Below, piece after piece: positions 53,082-63,319 of a DNA stretch of 64,000 nt (position 1 is the first letter of the stretch; the number at the start of each line of letters is the position of its first letter). Both the position numbers and the translations under genes were made by a program. Below the pieces are notes generated by a model, which was given only the letters and a program-made list of their open reading frames with translations, was not told where the DNA came from and did no database searches. Origin of the DNA: Cyanobacteria bacterium FACHB-502 (GTDB lineage Bacteria > Cyanobacteriota > Cyanobacteriia > Elainellales > Elainellaceae); the NCBI GenBank assembly GCA_014695325.1, contig JACJNZ010000048.1:310001-374000 (forward strand), written 5' to 3'.

Positions 53082-54608
53082 TTAGCGCAACTGACAAAAT
53101 TTTCGATCGCGATCGTACTGGGGTTCCTGCCAGGAAAAAGCAAAATGGCTGATTTCGTTAATTTGGGGTGTGGCAGCACGGATTGCCTGCATTTGCGCTT
53201 CTAAAGAAGGACGACCGTTAATCGACTGTCCCCAGGTTCCCGCCAGTGCAGGCTGAATTCTGGCTTCCGATGGGGCGGATGACAGCACCCGCTGAACTTG
53301 CTGCACGATACAGTCCACTGTGCCGCAGGTTGCGTAGGACATGGGGTGCCATTCGATCGAATTGGGAAAGCGATCCCAGGGTTGCAGGCGCGAGTCGTAG
53401 CCCTGTGTGCCCACCGTTTGATTGCCGTCCGGGAAGAAAACAGCTCCGGCGGGGATTTGCCGCTGCTGCACAGGCTGAATTGCCGCCGTCAAGAAGTCCA
53501 GCACACCCTGCATCGCATGGGCAACACTCAGCCGCCAAAGCTCAGACTGTAGACTGGCGATCGGTGTTGCCTGAGCCGAAGTGCGACCCTGCCAGAGGGG
53601 AATCGGTTCCTGGGGATAAAGGGAATTGACTGCATTCAAATCGCCTGTGGTAACAGAACCTTGCGCTAGAAAGCGACGAATCAATTCCTGCCCTTTTCGG
53701 TTCTGGGCACGTTGCAGAAGAGCAGTTTGGGCAGCGGGTCCATAAATCCACAAATCCTGAACGCGACTCGCCACCGAGGCAGCACCCGATCCTCTGGGGT
53801 AACGAACATAGTCAAACAGCACCCCATCGGGACGACGTTGCAGCACTGCTTGAAGCAAAGCGGCGTATTCTTGCTTTGCCTCTGGACTGTAGGGATCGAT
53901 AAAGGCTTCGTTGGAGCTGGATGACCCGATCGCATTGGCAGCTCGCTGCATAATGCTCGTTTCACCACGCCCGTTGAGGGCAAGAACCTGCTGTGCCTGA
54001 GGACGCTGCGTGTATCGATAGCCGAAATTGAGTGTAAACATCCAGGCATACACTTTTAGCCCGCGCTGCCGCCCTTTGACGATCGCCTCTGCTAGCAAAT
54101 CTCGATTTTCATAGCCGGGGGTGCGAATCACCGAATTCCAAACTGTACGATTCTGTGCCGCAGGCAGCAGCACCTGACCGTCATAAAACACCTCGACGTA
54201 AACCTTGTTGTAGCCGCGAGCGACAATGCGGTCGAGCACTTCCTCCAGAACGCCGTTCATCGCATCACAGGGATAGAGCCGCAGCCAGATTGCCTGAGTT
54301 TTGAGCCAGCTTTGACTGCGACAGCGAATGAGCTGCTCCGCGTGCTGCTGAATCCGATTCTGGTAGGCTTGCTCTGCGGCTTTGTCGCCCCGCAGTCCTG
54401 CTTGGTGAAGCTGCGTGGTTTCGCCAATCTCCGTCGGGGTGAGCTGACAGTAGGGATCGCTCTGCGCCTGAGCAGCGATTCCACCGAAGGACTGGAGTCC
54501 AATTCCGGTAAGGCAGGCGAGCAGGAACAAAGGCAATTGGCGCGAGGCGAAGCGGCTCCCTTTCCGATAGGGGAATCGTAATCGGGTGAAAGCAGGGAAA
54601 TGGTGCAT
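53082..54608 (-). CDS. Exported family 10-like glycosyl hydrolase
   Basis: 508 residues. Signal peptide (about 18-45, PLFLLACLTGIGLQSFGGIAAQAQ, in part), then a short helical part and a (beta/alpha)8-like domain of the GHL10 type: VLDRIVARGYNKVYVEVFYDG, GLKVYAWMFTLNF, SPEAKQEYAALLQAVL and GVLFDYVRYPRG with the DYVRYP signature. Conserved Cys pairs are consistent with a periplasmic enzyme. It probably acts on a wall or capsule polysaccharide; no substrate assignment. Confidence 0.82.
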   Translation of the reverse strand: MHHFPAFTRLRFPYRKGSRFASRQLPLFLLACLTGIGLQSFGGIAAQAQSDPYCQLTPTEIGETTQLHQAGLRGDKAAEQAYQNRIQQHAEQLIRCRSQSWLKTQAIWLRLYPCDAMNGVLEEVLDRIVARGYNKVYVEVFYDGQVLLPAAQNRTVWNSVIRTPGYENRDLLAEAIVKGRQRGLKVYAWMFTLNFGYRYTQRPQAQQVLALNGRGETSIMQRAANAIGSSSSNEAFIDPYSPEAKQEYAALLQAVLQRRPDGVLFDYVRYPRGSGAASVASRVQDLWIYGPAAQTALLQRAQNRKGQELIRRFLAQGSVTTGDLNAVNSLYPQEPIPLWQGRTSAQATPIASLQSELWRLSVAHAMQGVLDFLTAAIQPVQQRQIPAGAVFFPDGNQTVGTQGYDSRLQPWDRFPNSIEWHPMSYATCGTVDCIVQQVQRVLSSAPSEARIQPALAGTWGQSINGRPSLEAQMQAIRAATPQINEISHFAFSWQEPQYDRDRKFCQLR

Positions 54609-54696
54609 GGGACAGATACGTTCAACAAGGCGATATCAACAAACAGGCAAAGCTTAACTCAGATCTGCGACGCCTGCTGCTGCCTTGCCCTATTCT

Positions 54697-56006
54697 CTAA
54701 ACAAACACAAATCCTCGTTCGAATCCGGTAATGTTGTCCCCCTGCACGATCGCGATAAGCCCAGGCTGGATTTGCCCTGCGGTTAGAAAAATTGCCCTTC
54801 CTAAAGCGATTGGGGTGGGGTCGAATAGTCTGCTGCCCTGCCTTTAAGCTGGATGACATCATTTTGGGCGAAGCTGAAGTCTCTAATCAGGGCATAGTCC
54901 GCGATTCCGTCACTGTTTGCCTGTCGATCGTTATAAAACACTTGGTTGGAATTGCCTAGAACGAAGCGATCGGCTCTCTGGTTGATCAAAGGACTGAAGT
55001 TGGGGCTTTGATCTCCGATCAGTTCATCGACTTCCTCCATTCCTGGAAAAGGACAATCGGGATTGCCTCCCGTCAGCATATCGCTGCTATAAAGCTGGTC
55101 GTTTCCGGCGTCGCCTTGAATGCGGTCGTCTCCCGTACCCCCCTGCACAACATCGTTGCCTGCTCCGGCAGTAATTTCATCGTTGCCTGCTTCGACACTG
55201 AAGTAAGGAGGCATAATTTCGCGAATGCCGATCCGATCATCACCTGTCCCACCCGAAAGCAAGTCGTCTCCGGGTCCGCCAAAGATTTGATCATTCCCAG
55301 CATTACCATACATGCGGCCATTGCCGATCGCCTCAAAGCTCATCCGCAATTGAAATAAATTGCCAACAAAATCATCGCCGTTGCCGCCTCGCAGTTCATC
55401 ATTGCCCTCGCTGTCGAGCAGTTGATCGTTGCCGCTGCCGCCAAAATAAAAATCATCGCCTGCATCCAACCCAACTCGATAGGGGCTGTATTTGGTAGTA
55501 CCAGCCCAGCACATCGTTACCCTGCCCGCCAAAGAGCCAATCTGTACCGTTGCCTCCGCTCAGACGATTGTTGCCATTTCCCCATCCATGAAATCGTCGC
55601 CTGCGTCCTGCCCAAGGATGCCGATGCTCGCTTCCATATAATCCCCAAGGACATCATTGCCATTTTCGCCCAGCAGAAAATCATGACCGTCGCCACCACT
55701 CAACCGATCGTTTCCCTCACCACCGATTAGAAAATTTTGGCTGGGATCACCATTCAGGTGATTATCTCCTTCACCGCTAATTAAAACATCTTTGCGCTCA
55801 CTGCCCTCCCAAGAAGAACTACGCTCTGCGCGATTCTCTGCTTGATTAAAAACATCATTGTCTACGAGAAAGACTAGCCTGGGATCATAAATAAACTTAA
55901 ACAACACGTCATTTTCTAGTAATTCGTAGGAGGCAATCCGATTGACAAGATTTGAATCGCGGTCAGAAATATTATTTAATTTTTTATCAATAATTTGGTT
56001 TTTCAT
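54697..56006 (-). pseudogene. RTX calcium-binding repeat protein, frame-disrupted
   Basis: Two open segments in the same frame (56006-55560 and 55532-54801) are separated by a TGA. The region between continues RTX nonapeptides (GGNGNNRLSGGNGTDWLFGG) in a shifted frame: the shift begins at a CCCC run (55580-55583; five needed) and reverses near CCC at 55505-55507. A third shift at 54810-54823 restores the normal RTX C-terminus (GQIQPGLIAIVQGDNITGF, stop 54697-54699). Upstream, repeats such as GGEGNDRLSGGDGHDFLLG bind Ca2+. An intact copy would be a secreted type I cargo. Whether these are real mutations or assembly errors in homopolymers cannot be decided here. Confidence 0.8.
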
Positions 56007-57148
56007 TGGAGTATTTTGAGTAACTTAATAGCAAACAAAATAAGACAAAGTTAACATTTGCTTTAATCATAAAAGTTGTTTGATCCACGAAATAAAGCTG
56101 TAAAAATAAGTTATTAAAACTGGCCGAATTCAACTTGCCTGACTGCTCTGTGGGGCGATCGCTTTTTGCAGAAGTCCTACGTTAAGAACCCGCCACTTTT
56201 GCTGCCGCCAGAATTGACAGCACCCAGCAAGGAGATTAACTAGAAATATGACCAGAGACAATCTTATGCAGCAGCAGTCTTGCTTAGCGTTTACTGCGCT
56301 GGGGTTTAATGCAGAACTTTCCAGAAGACATCACTGAAGAGAATGACGAAGCAAAGTTTATTGATCCGCTAGCATTGCCGATTCTATCAGTGGCTCTCTA
56401 GGGAAGTTTCTCTGGAAAAATTTAGGAGCTGTTTCTACTTCAAAAGAGATAGTTTGAAAATTATTTTTGTATTCGAGTAAAGTCGGCATCAATCAATGTT
56501 GAGGCTGATGAGACGATTTATTCATTCATAGATTACGTTATTTCAGCTAATTTCACTAAAACAAACTAACTTTATTGATAGCTACGCTTGCTAAATTTAT
56601 ACTTAGTTAAATTTATACCTAACTTAATAAAAGCCCTATCTAAAGTAGCTCACAATAGAATTTCTGTAAAACTGTCTCTTGGCAGGTGATGCTTGCTACT
56701 GAAATCTTAGACAATGGGACAGCAATACTTGACTATTTCAGGCAAAAAGCCAAGATAAGGAGCCAAAGGAACTGGAATAAAAGAACTGGAACAACGAAGA
56801 CATCGAAAACATCGGTTAAATGAGCTAAATCGGAGCTAGGCTGGGCAAATCGCTATGGGTAAAGCCGATCGCAGAACAGAGGCAGAACTGGTTATGCCCA
56901 AGGTTAGACGACATTAGATGACAAAGTTACAAAGCGGCTGGCATTAAATCGAACACAGTTACCCTATTGCCTGGGTGTCACTCGATTGCCTCCGCTCTAA
57001 ACCAGAACTTCAAATTCAAGTCCAATCTCCAAAGTTTCAGAGAACTTCCAGTGAAATCACTGGTTAGTCCCGTTCTTCTCCTTGTATATTTCTCAGTATT
57101 ATTAACTAGTTCGCAGTCGTTCACTGCAAGACGTACAAACGAACAGTC
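56007..57148. other. Gene-poor AT-rich region
   Basis: 1142 bp between the disrupted RTX gene and the sugar transferase gene. It has a direct repeat of CTAAATTTATACTTA and TTAAATTTATACCT (56590-56620) and a short ORF at 56309-56401 (MQNFPEDITEEN...), which I do not accept as a gene. Probably the long upstream region of both neighbours, possibly with degraded sequence. Confidence 0.55.
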
Positions 57149-57841
57149 ATGGTTTTATCTGACGCTTTCAAAGATCTTTCCCACGAGCAGTTAATGCTTG
57201 CTGATGCCTGCGATTTGCTGAATCCGCAAGGGGTTCATCCCTCCGTGGATAGCATTGCAAAGCGTTGTCTGGACATTCTGGGTGCGCTGGTGGGATTAGG
57301 AATTACCGGGGCTGTTCTCATCCCGCTGGTCGTGGCAATGCAGATTGATAGCCCTGGCCCAATCTTTTATAGCCAGGTGCGTTGTGGGCTACACGGTCGT
57401 CCGTTTCGGATCTGGAAATTCCGCTCAATGGTGGTGGGAGCCGATCGCCTGAAGCATTTGGTCAACAACGAAGCCAAAGGCAATATCTTTAAAAACCGCA
57501 ATGATCCCCGCGTTACGCGAGTTGGGCGATTTATTCGGCGCACTAGTCTGGACGAATTTCCTCAGTTCTGGAACGTACTGAAGGGCGAGATGAGCCTCGT
57601 TGGAACTCGACCCCCTACCGTTGACGAGGTGATGAAGTATGAACCACACCACTTTCAGCGATTGCTGGTGAAGCCGGGAATTACGGGCGAGTGGCAGGCA
57701 AACGGTCGCTCTCAGGTCGAAAACTTTGAAGAAATTGTGGAGATGGACATTGCCTATCAGCAAAAATGGTCTTTCCTCTATGATGTTAAGCTGATCTTCA
57801 AAACCATCCAGGCCGTCTTTAAGAAAGAAGGAGCGTATTGA
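57149..57841 (+). CDS. Short-form undecaprenyl-phosphate sugar transferase
   Basis: 230 residues: one membrane helix (about 48-72, ILGALVGLGITGAVLIPLVV), then the bacterial sugar transferase domain: DSPGPIFYSQVRCGLHGRPF, KFRSMVVGAD, NRNDPRVTRVGRFIRRTSLDEFPQFWNVLKGEMSLVGTRPP (quoted in parts) and KPGITGEWQANGRSQV. All catalytic regions of PglC/WcaJ-like phosphoglycosyl transferases are present, including the Asp-Glu pair in SLDEFPQF. It starts a polysaccharide repeat unit on the lipid carrier. No other glycan genes adjoin it. Confidence 0.92.
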   Translation: MVLSDAFKDLSHEQLMLADACDLLNPQGVHPSVDSIAKRCLDILGALVGLGITGAVLIPLVVAMQIDSPGPIFYSQVRCGLHGRPFRIWKFRSMVVGADRLKHLVNNEAKGNIFKNRNDPRVTRVGRFIRRTSLDEFPQFWNVLKGEMSLVGTRPPTVDEVMKYEPHHFQRLLVKPGITGEWQANGRSQVENFEEIVEMDIAYQQKWSFLYDVKLIFKTIQAVFKKEGAY

Positions 57842-57869
57842 GTAGACCGGCCTGGAGCGGGATGACTGC

Positions 57870-60704
57870 TCAGAAAAATGTGCTCATTCCGTCGCCCCGG
57901 TTAATCTGGGTTGTAGAAATGCCAGCGGCAACGGGAATCATCAGGCGGCTGAGAATTCGATCGTCTTCCAGGCGATACAGCTTACACTCGCCACCGAGCT
58001 GCTGCATTAAAGTCTGGCAAACGTAGAGGTGTAGTCCGGGTGGCTGATCGAGTGTCGAGGGAGCTAGCAAATCTGCCATTCTGCCTGCATCGAGTTCTTG
58101 GAGCAATCGCTGTTCGACCACGCCATGATCGGTAATCGACAGTTCGAGCCAGCGATCTTCCACCTGACGACACCAAATATCGAGCCGTCCACCCAGGGGC
58201 GATCGGTGACAGGCAGCACTTAGCATTTCATAAAGCACAAACTCGATTTTTGGGATATCGCCGCCGATGCTCAAACTCGCTTCGTTGTGAACCTGTGACC
58301 AGAGCTGACGCTGTTTAATAATCACATCAACTCGCTCTAGCGATCGTTTGAGTAGGCTTGCCAGCGGGATCGACTCATATTCTTGATGGAGCTGCCAGCG
58401 TTCATGTTTCAGAACGGGTGTGAGCGAGGTTAGTGTATTTCCAAGATGGCGCAAGGTTTGCTGATATCGCATTGAGGCAGTAGCATCCTTCTGGTTGCCT
58501 AATTCGTTGAGCCGCCGCAGGGCAATATTTAAGATGCGATAAACCTCGTCTAGCCGCCGCATTTTGTACCAGTTAATTTGGGAAAGCCGCTGACGCTGAT
58601 TCACCAGGGTTTGGGTCAGGATCAGGTAACGGCGACACCAGGCAAACTGAGTCATCAGGGTTCCCAGGGCGGCCAGCTGGCTTCCTGCCAAATTAGGGGA
58701 AGTTTTCTCTCTGCCAATCAAGACGATCGCTGTAGGTTCGTGATCAGGAGCCGTTCGCAGCGTCAGCACCAGCAGTTGACCGATTTCTGGGCCGTTGAGC
58801 CAATGGCGGGTTTCGGGCGTGACTTCTTCGATCGTCAGGGGCAGGAGCCCGTCGGCCTGGAGGGCAGTCTGAACCAGCATATCGGTATAGATGGGGATCG
58901 GCAGCTCGGTAGCAACTCTGAACCCCGGCTTAGCAACAACTGCGGTAGAGATCTGAGCGACAGTGCGTCCGGGCTGCCAGCTAATGAGTGCCGTGAGCGG
59001 AGCCTGGAGCAACTGAGCAATGTTCTGCATCGCAGACTGTTCTAGAACGTCCAGTTCGGTTGCCTGCTGCATAGTGGTCAAGCCCCACTGCACCACCTGA
59101 ACGTTTTTCTGAAGCTGCTCGGTCTGATGCTGAAGCTGAAACTGATGTAGCAGTAGCCCGATTTGCTGACTGACGACGCGGAGCAATTCCCGATCGGCAC
59201 GGCTCCAGCTTCGGGGCGCTTCATGAGCCACTACTAATAGCCCTTCGATTGGCTTTCCGATCGCGCTACTACAGATCAGGAGCGATCGAACCTCCAAATC
59301 GAGAAATGGTTTTCGCCAGGTCATCAGCTTCAGGTCGTCTTCCAAATTTTCAATGCCGATCGCTTCGGTCGAGCGTTCTAGCATTTGCCAATCAACCGGA
59401 TTTAGTGGAACCAGCGGAGCAACCAGCGGACGACGGTTTTTCGGCTGATGCTGAAAACAAATGTCAAACTGCTCCTGATCCCCGTTGTACAGCAAGACCA
59501 AAAATCGTTCTACGTTAAGCCGTTGGCATACCTGCTCAGCGCAGCGTTTTAGACTGCTGCGCCAGTCATCTTCGCTGTACAGGGCGCGGGAAACTTCAGC
59601 CGTCAATATTTGATCCTGTTTCACCTGCTGGATCGCGACTTCCATTTCTTCAAGCGGAGCGGTCAGGGCAATGAGCTGCGCCGCCCCCCGCATAAAGCTC
59701 TTGTCTTCCTCGGACCAGATTCTTGCCTCTGTGCCTTCGATCGCCAGAAAACCGCGTAGTTCTCCCTGAAACAAGATTGGAGCCGCAATCAGCGATCGAG
59801 TCTGGAGCTGCTGCATCAGTCGTCCGGTTGTATCAGCTTTAAAGGAACTGTTTGCCTCGCCAATACATACGAGCTGGTCAGCAGTGAGCGTCTGGTAGAG
59901 GCTGCCGATGTCCTGCACCAAAATTTTAGTTTCGGCTTCGCCTGGAGAAATTGCCCGGTTGCCTGTGCGTCGCCAGAAATAGCGGTGTTCCCGCTCGTAC
60001 CAGTAAATATTGGTTCGGTATGAAGCAGATCCACCCTTGAGAGAATCGGGCACGATAAAGCGATGGGTTTCAGCCACGATCGCCTCGAGTCGCTTGGCCA
60101 GGGTAGGCAGCGATCCCAGCTTTGAAAGCAGCAGCAAGAGCGGTTCATCGGGGCGCTTGGTTTGCTGCCGCTGTGCCTCGGTTTCAATTTGAAACAGGGC
60201 TTCTGCGAATCCGCCGAGCACCATGCTTAAGCGGGCTTTTTCTTCGATGTGCGGAGATGTGCCCCACAGCAGTGCCCCCAGCATCACCACACCAAAACAT
60301 TGCCCCTGATGCCGAATTGGAAAAATTGCGGTTCCTTGAATCCCCATTTTTTGAGCAACGGTACGCCACCCGCCTGCCCTGGATTCTTCTCGCAGATCGG
60401 GAACGGCGATCGGTCGCTGCTGCATAATGACCTGTTCGAGCAAGTCGCCCGGATTCAGGCTCACTTTCTGCTTTAGCAGCAATGAATCTCCTTTAGGTAG
60501 GCTGCCTCCCTTTCCAATCAGCTGCTGCTCCGCCCGGTCGTACAACCCGATCCAGACTAGACCGTAATCAAACTCTGCCTGAAAGTAGTCCAACCCAATT
60601 TTGACCAAGCCATCGATCGTTTTTTCCTCACGTAGTGCTTGCAGCGTTCGTCCCAGGGCAACGAGCTGTTTTTCATAGCTTGATGGCTCTTTCGGCAACC
60701 CCAT
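57870..60704 (-). CDS. Large multi-GAF protein with degenerate kinase-like C-terminus
   Basis: 944 residues, no membrane segment. GAF-like domains appear at about 25-165 (TAIFPIRHQGQCFGVVMLG), 195-345 (SLIAAPILFQGELRGFLAIEG), 375-535 (RSLLICSSAIGKPIEGLLVV) and possibly 560-700. A helical region (RRLDEVYRILNIALRRLNELG) and a part with HATPase-like fold (VLYEMLSAACHRSP, LELSITDHGV, LHLYVCQTLMQQLGG) follow. The phospho-acceptor His box is absent and the G-boxes look altered. It probably senses a ligand and acts as a scaffold or regulator. The Cys typical of bilin-binding GAF domains is not obvious. Confidence 0.78.
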   Translation of the reverse strand: MGLPKEPSSYEKQLVALGRTLQALREEKTIDGLVKIGLDYFQAEFDYGLVWIGLYDRAEQQLIGKGGSLPKGDSLLLKQKVSLNPGDLLEQVIMQQRPIAVPDLREESRAGGWRTVAQKMGIQGTAIFPIRHQGQCFGVVMLGALLWGTSPHIEEKARLSMVLGGFAEALFQIETEAQRQQTKRPDEPLLLLLSKLGSLPTLAKRLEAIVAETHRFIVPDSLKGGSASYRTNIYWYEREHRYFWRRTGNRAISPGEAETKILVQDIGSLYQTLTADQLVCIGEANSSFKADTTGRLMQQLQTRSLIAAPILFQGELRGFLAIEGTEARIWSEEDKSFMRGAAQLIALTAPLEEMEVAIQQVKQDQILTAEVSRALYSEDDWRSSLKRCAEQVCQRLNVERFLVLLYNGDQEQFDICFQHQPKNRRPLVAPLVPLNPVDWQMLERSTEAIGIENLEDDLKLMTWRKPFLDLEVRSLLICSSAIGKPIEGLLVVAHEAPRSWSRADRELLRVVSQQIGLLLHQFQLQHQTEQLQKNVQVVQWGLTTMQQATELDVLEQSAMQNIAQLLQAPLTALISWQPGRTVAQISTAVVAKPGFRVATELPIPIYTDMLVQTALQADGLLPLTIEEVTPETRHWLNGPEIGQLLVLTLRTAPDHEPTAIVLIGREKTSPNLAGSQLAALGTLMTQFAWCRRYLILTQTLVNQRQRLSQINWYKMRRLDEVYRILNIALRRLNELGNQKDATASMRYQQTLRHLGNTLTSLTPVLKHERWQLHQEYESIPLASLLKRSLERVDVIIKQRQLWSQVHNEASLSIGGDIPKIEFVLYEMLSAACHRSPLGGRLDIWCRQVEDRWLELSITDHGVVEQRLLQELDAGRMADLLAPSTLDQPPGLHLYVCQTLMQQLGGECKLYRLEDDRILSRLMIPVAAGISTTQINRGDGMSTFF

Positions 60705-60939
60705 TACTTCCTAACTCCGGTCGATGCAGGCGGCGCATAATTAACCTGGCTCAGTACAAATTCCACCGGGAAGTAGAATAACCAATGGGCAAATCCATTG
60801 AACACTTCCCACAATCGCTAGAGTTCCCTAAAAATTGGCTTTGCAATCTGGCGATCGAATTCGGTGCAATGGTCAGGTTGACGAGTAATCTGGAGAAAGA
60901 GACACCTGTTTCATTTCCCCACTCTCACAACATACACGC

Positions 60940-62142
60940 TTGAACGCTTCAGACTTTCATCCAGACCTTTATCAAGCCTTGCTGCGACCGCTCCTGTTTT
61001 CAGGAATGATCGGCGATCCAGAGCAGCTTCACCATCGGGCAATTGATTTATTGCAGTGGCTCGATCGCGATCGTGGTTTTGTCCAGCCTCGACTGCGGCA
61101 TTTTTTGCGCCAAACCTGCTGTTTTGAGAATGCAATGCTTCAACAAACGCTGTGGGGGCTAAATTTTGCGAACCCGATCGGTCTAGCAGCAGGCTTCGAC
61201 AAAGACGGAGTTGCATCCGGTATCTGGTCAGAGCTGGGGTTTGGCTTTGCGGAACTGGGAACCGTCACCGGTCATCCTCAGCCGGGAAATTCGCAGCCGC
61301 GCCTGTTTCGGCTACCGCACGATCAAGCAATTCTCAACCGCATGGGCTTCAACAATCAGGGGGCGGCGGCTCTAGCAGAACGGCTGCAATCAAGACAGAG
61401 TGCGGCTCGGTGCTCCTCGATCCCGTTGGGGATCAACCTGGGTAAATCAAAAGTGACCCCACTGGAAGAAGCGGCGGCTGACTATGGGGCAAGTTTTCGC
61501 CTCCTGCAAAACCAGGGAGACTATTTCGTGATCAATGTCTCTTCGCCTAACACCCCCGGACTTCGATCGCTTCAGGCAACGGAGCAGCTCGAGCCCATTC
61601 TGTCTGCACTGCAAGCTGAAAACCAATCTCAAAAACCTTTGCTGATCAAGATCGCGCCTGATCTGGAATGGGAAGCGATCGAGTCCGTGCTGGCTCTGGC
61701 ACAGCAGCATCAATTAGCGGGAATCATTGCCACCAATACCACCATCCGTCGGGATCAGCTTCAAACCGAACGCCTGAGCGCAACCGGAAAACTGCTAACC
61801 GATGAGGCAGGCGGCATTAGCGGTAAACCTGTGCGCGATCGATCGACCGAAATCATCCGATTTATCTATCGTCAAACCCAGGGCAGCCTGCCTATTATCG
61901 GGGTGGGTGGCGTGTTCAGTGCAGCGGATGCCTGGGAAAAAATTACGGCAGGGGCGAGTCTGGTGCAGGTTTACACAGGCTGGGTGTATGAGGGACCGTG
62001 GATGGTAAAGCGAATTTTGACAGGGCTGGCTGAAAAACTGCAAACTGAAGGCATTGCTTCACTGAAAGAGGCGATCGGCGTTGCGGCTGAGGGTCAATCT
62101 GTTCATTCTTCTGTTTCGTTCTCGATGTCAGAGAATGTTTAA
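60940..62142 (+). CDS. pyrD: Quinone-dependent dihydroorotate dehydrogenase (class 2)
   Basis: 400 residues from TTG 60940; no nearby ATG would keep the N-terminal helices. An N-terminal helix pair ([20 protein letters not shown]) binds quinone at the membrane. The core begins [16 protein letters not shown]. The substrate site has [10 protein letters not shown] and [11 protein letters not shown] (catalytic Ser in class 2), then GIIATNTTI and the FMN-binding [16 protein letters not shown]. It oxidises dihydroorotate with plastoquinone in pyrimidine synthesis. Confidence 0.93.
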   Translation: MNASDFHPDLYQALLRPLLFSGMIGDPEQLHHRAIDLLQWLDRDRGFVQPRLRHFLRQTCCFENAMLQQTLWGLNFANPIGLAAGFDKDGVASGIWSELGFGFAELGTVTGHPQPGNSQPRLFRLPHDQAILNRMGFNNQGAAALAERLQSRQSAARCSSIPLGINLGKSKVTPLEEAAADYGASFRLLQNQGDYFVINVSSPNTPGLRSLQATEQLEPILSALQAENQSQKPLLIKIAPDLEWEAIESVLALAQQHQLAGIIATNTTIRRDQLQTERLSATGKLLTDEAGGISGKPVRDRSTEIIRFIYRQTQGSLPIIGVGGVFSAADAWEKITAGASLVQVYTGWVYEGPWMVKRILTGLAEKLQTEGIASLKEAIGVAAEGQSVHSSVSFSMSENV

Positions 62143-62468
62143 CCGTTATGATTCTCGGTCGAACCGCTCGCCTAGACCATGTTTTGCGATCGCAGATCAG
62201 TGAGATACAGAGTCCGCTACGCCCCCTAAATTCCCCAACGAAGAACTTTGAGTGAATCAGAAGTTTCCTGGGATTGAGGGGTTAGAAGCTGCAACAATTT
62301 TTAAGAGATGCCCAGTCCTCTCATTCTGGAGGGAGCCAAGCCTGCTCAGAGTTTAAAATTCCCCTAAGTTGGAACCCAGACAGGAAAACAGCGGGGGCAG
62401 TGCAGGATCTCTGCAACTTTATCAAGCCATTTTTAACTCGATATTTCTACCCTTCTACTTTTTTCGTT
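62143..62468. other. Intergenic region containing dispersed repeat copy
   Basis: 326 bp after pyrD. Mostly the repeat at 62219-62402. No gene. Confidence 0.55.
62219..62402. repeat. Dispersed repeat, copy 5
   Basis: Left end ACGCCCCCTAAATTCCCC, followed by GAACTTTGAGTG; right end AACAGCGGGGGCAGTGCAG, shared with copy 1. Overall about 185 bp with an imperfect inverted-repeat look. Confidence 0.65.
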
Positions 62469-62924
62469 ATGCAGGTTGAATTCCGCGAATGCAATTTCTT
62501 TGATCTCTGGCTCTGGCTGGAGTTTGAGTCCGTTCCTTCCCTAATGGAGCAGCAATACGTTGAGGAAGTGTTCAACTCCTGGTTTTTACTGGGCAAGTTG
62601 GGCGGCTTCAATGCCGAAAACCTCCAGGTACAAGAGGCAGGCAGCGATATTAGCTATCTGACCTATGACCCAGAGGCTGCGGATACAAGCTTTATGGCAC
62701 TGATGCACAACATGAGCGAAGTCGAATACGAGGGAACCTGGGGACGTTGCTGGTTTGACCTCGGCACAAGCGATGCCCTTGCGCTCGACGTTTTGATCAA
62801 TGCGCTGGGGCAGCTCAGCAAAGATTATGTCGTGATTAAGCGACTCCTCATTGGCGGTGAAAACGAGGATTGGCAAATTCCCGGCAATCGCAGACCCTCC
62901 TTTGTCGAGGATACTGACGCCTAG
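62469..62924 (+). CDS. DUF3531 family protein
   Basis: ATG 62469 (151 residues), because family members begin directly with this VEFRECNFFDLWLWLEF segment; the upstream in-frame extension lies within the repeat. Trp/Phe-rich: GTWGRCWFDLGTSDALALDV, LSKDYVVIKRLLIGG. DUF3531 is found in cyanobacteria and chloroplast-containing eukaryotes. Function unknown; no signal peptide. Confidence 0.82.
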   Translation: MQVEFRECNFFDLWLWLEFESVPSLMEQQYVEEVFNSWFLLGKLGGFNAENLQVQEAGSDISYLTYDPEAADTSFMALMHNMSEVEYEGTWGRCWFDLGTSDALALDVLINALGQLSKDYVVIKRLLIGGENEDWQIPGNRRPSFVEDTDA

Positions 62925-62953
62925 ACAAATCAATCCAATCAATTCAAGGAAAT

Positions 62954-63319
62954 CTAGAATTCGTCGTCGGAGTAGCTTCCTCCTTCTCCGGCTTCGTTCT
63001 CCCGCTTAGAGCCAAGTAGCTCCAGACGATCGACGCGGACGATGGGCTTCGAGCGATCGGCTCCAGTGCTACGGTCTTGCCAGTAGTCAAACTTCAGCGA
63101 ACCAGAAACACCAATCAGGCTGCCTTTACGAACATAGTTGGCAGCCGTCTCAGCAGGCTTGCCCCAGATCTCAATCTCAAACCAATCTGGCTCATCGCTA
63201 TTGCGGCTCAGTCGTTTGACTGCCAGCGTGAAGCGACAAACAACGCTGCCCGACTCAAAGTACTTCACTTCGGGGTCGCGCCCTGCCCGTCCTACCAGCG
63301 TTACGGTGTTTAAGCTCAT
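62954..63319 (-). CDS. ssb: Single-stranded DNA-binding protein
   Basis: 121 residues: one OB fold beginning LNTVTLVGRAGRDPEVKYF, with WFEIEIWGKPAETAANYVRKGSLIGVSG (in part) and a tail with the acidic tip SYSDDEF, which corresponds to the partner-binding tip (DDDIPF) of SSB. The Gly/Pro-rich linker typical of longer SSBs is nearly absent, as in several cyanobacterial Ssb proteins. Confidence 0.92.
   Translation of the reverse strand: MSLNTVTLVGRAGRDPEVKYFESGSVVCRFTLAVKRLSRNSDEPDWFEIEIWGKPAETAANYVRKGSLIGVSGSLKFDYWQDRSTGADRSKPIVRVDRLELLGSKRENEAGEGGSYSDDEF

Noticed and set aside
56309-56401. Short ORF MQNFPEDITEEN... (30 codons)
   Set aside because: No ribosome-binding site, no recognised family, and a gene desert context; length is within chance.
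56967-57194. 75-codon ORF overlapping the start of the sugar transferase gene
   Set aside because: It overlaps a strongly supported gene in another frame and has no features of a real protein beyond a short hydrophobic run.
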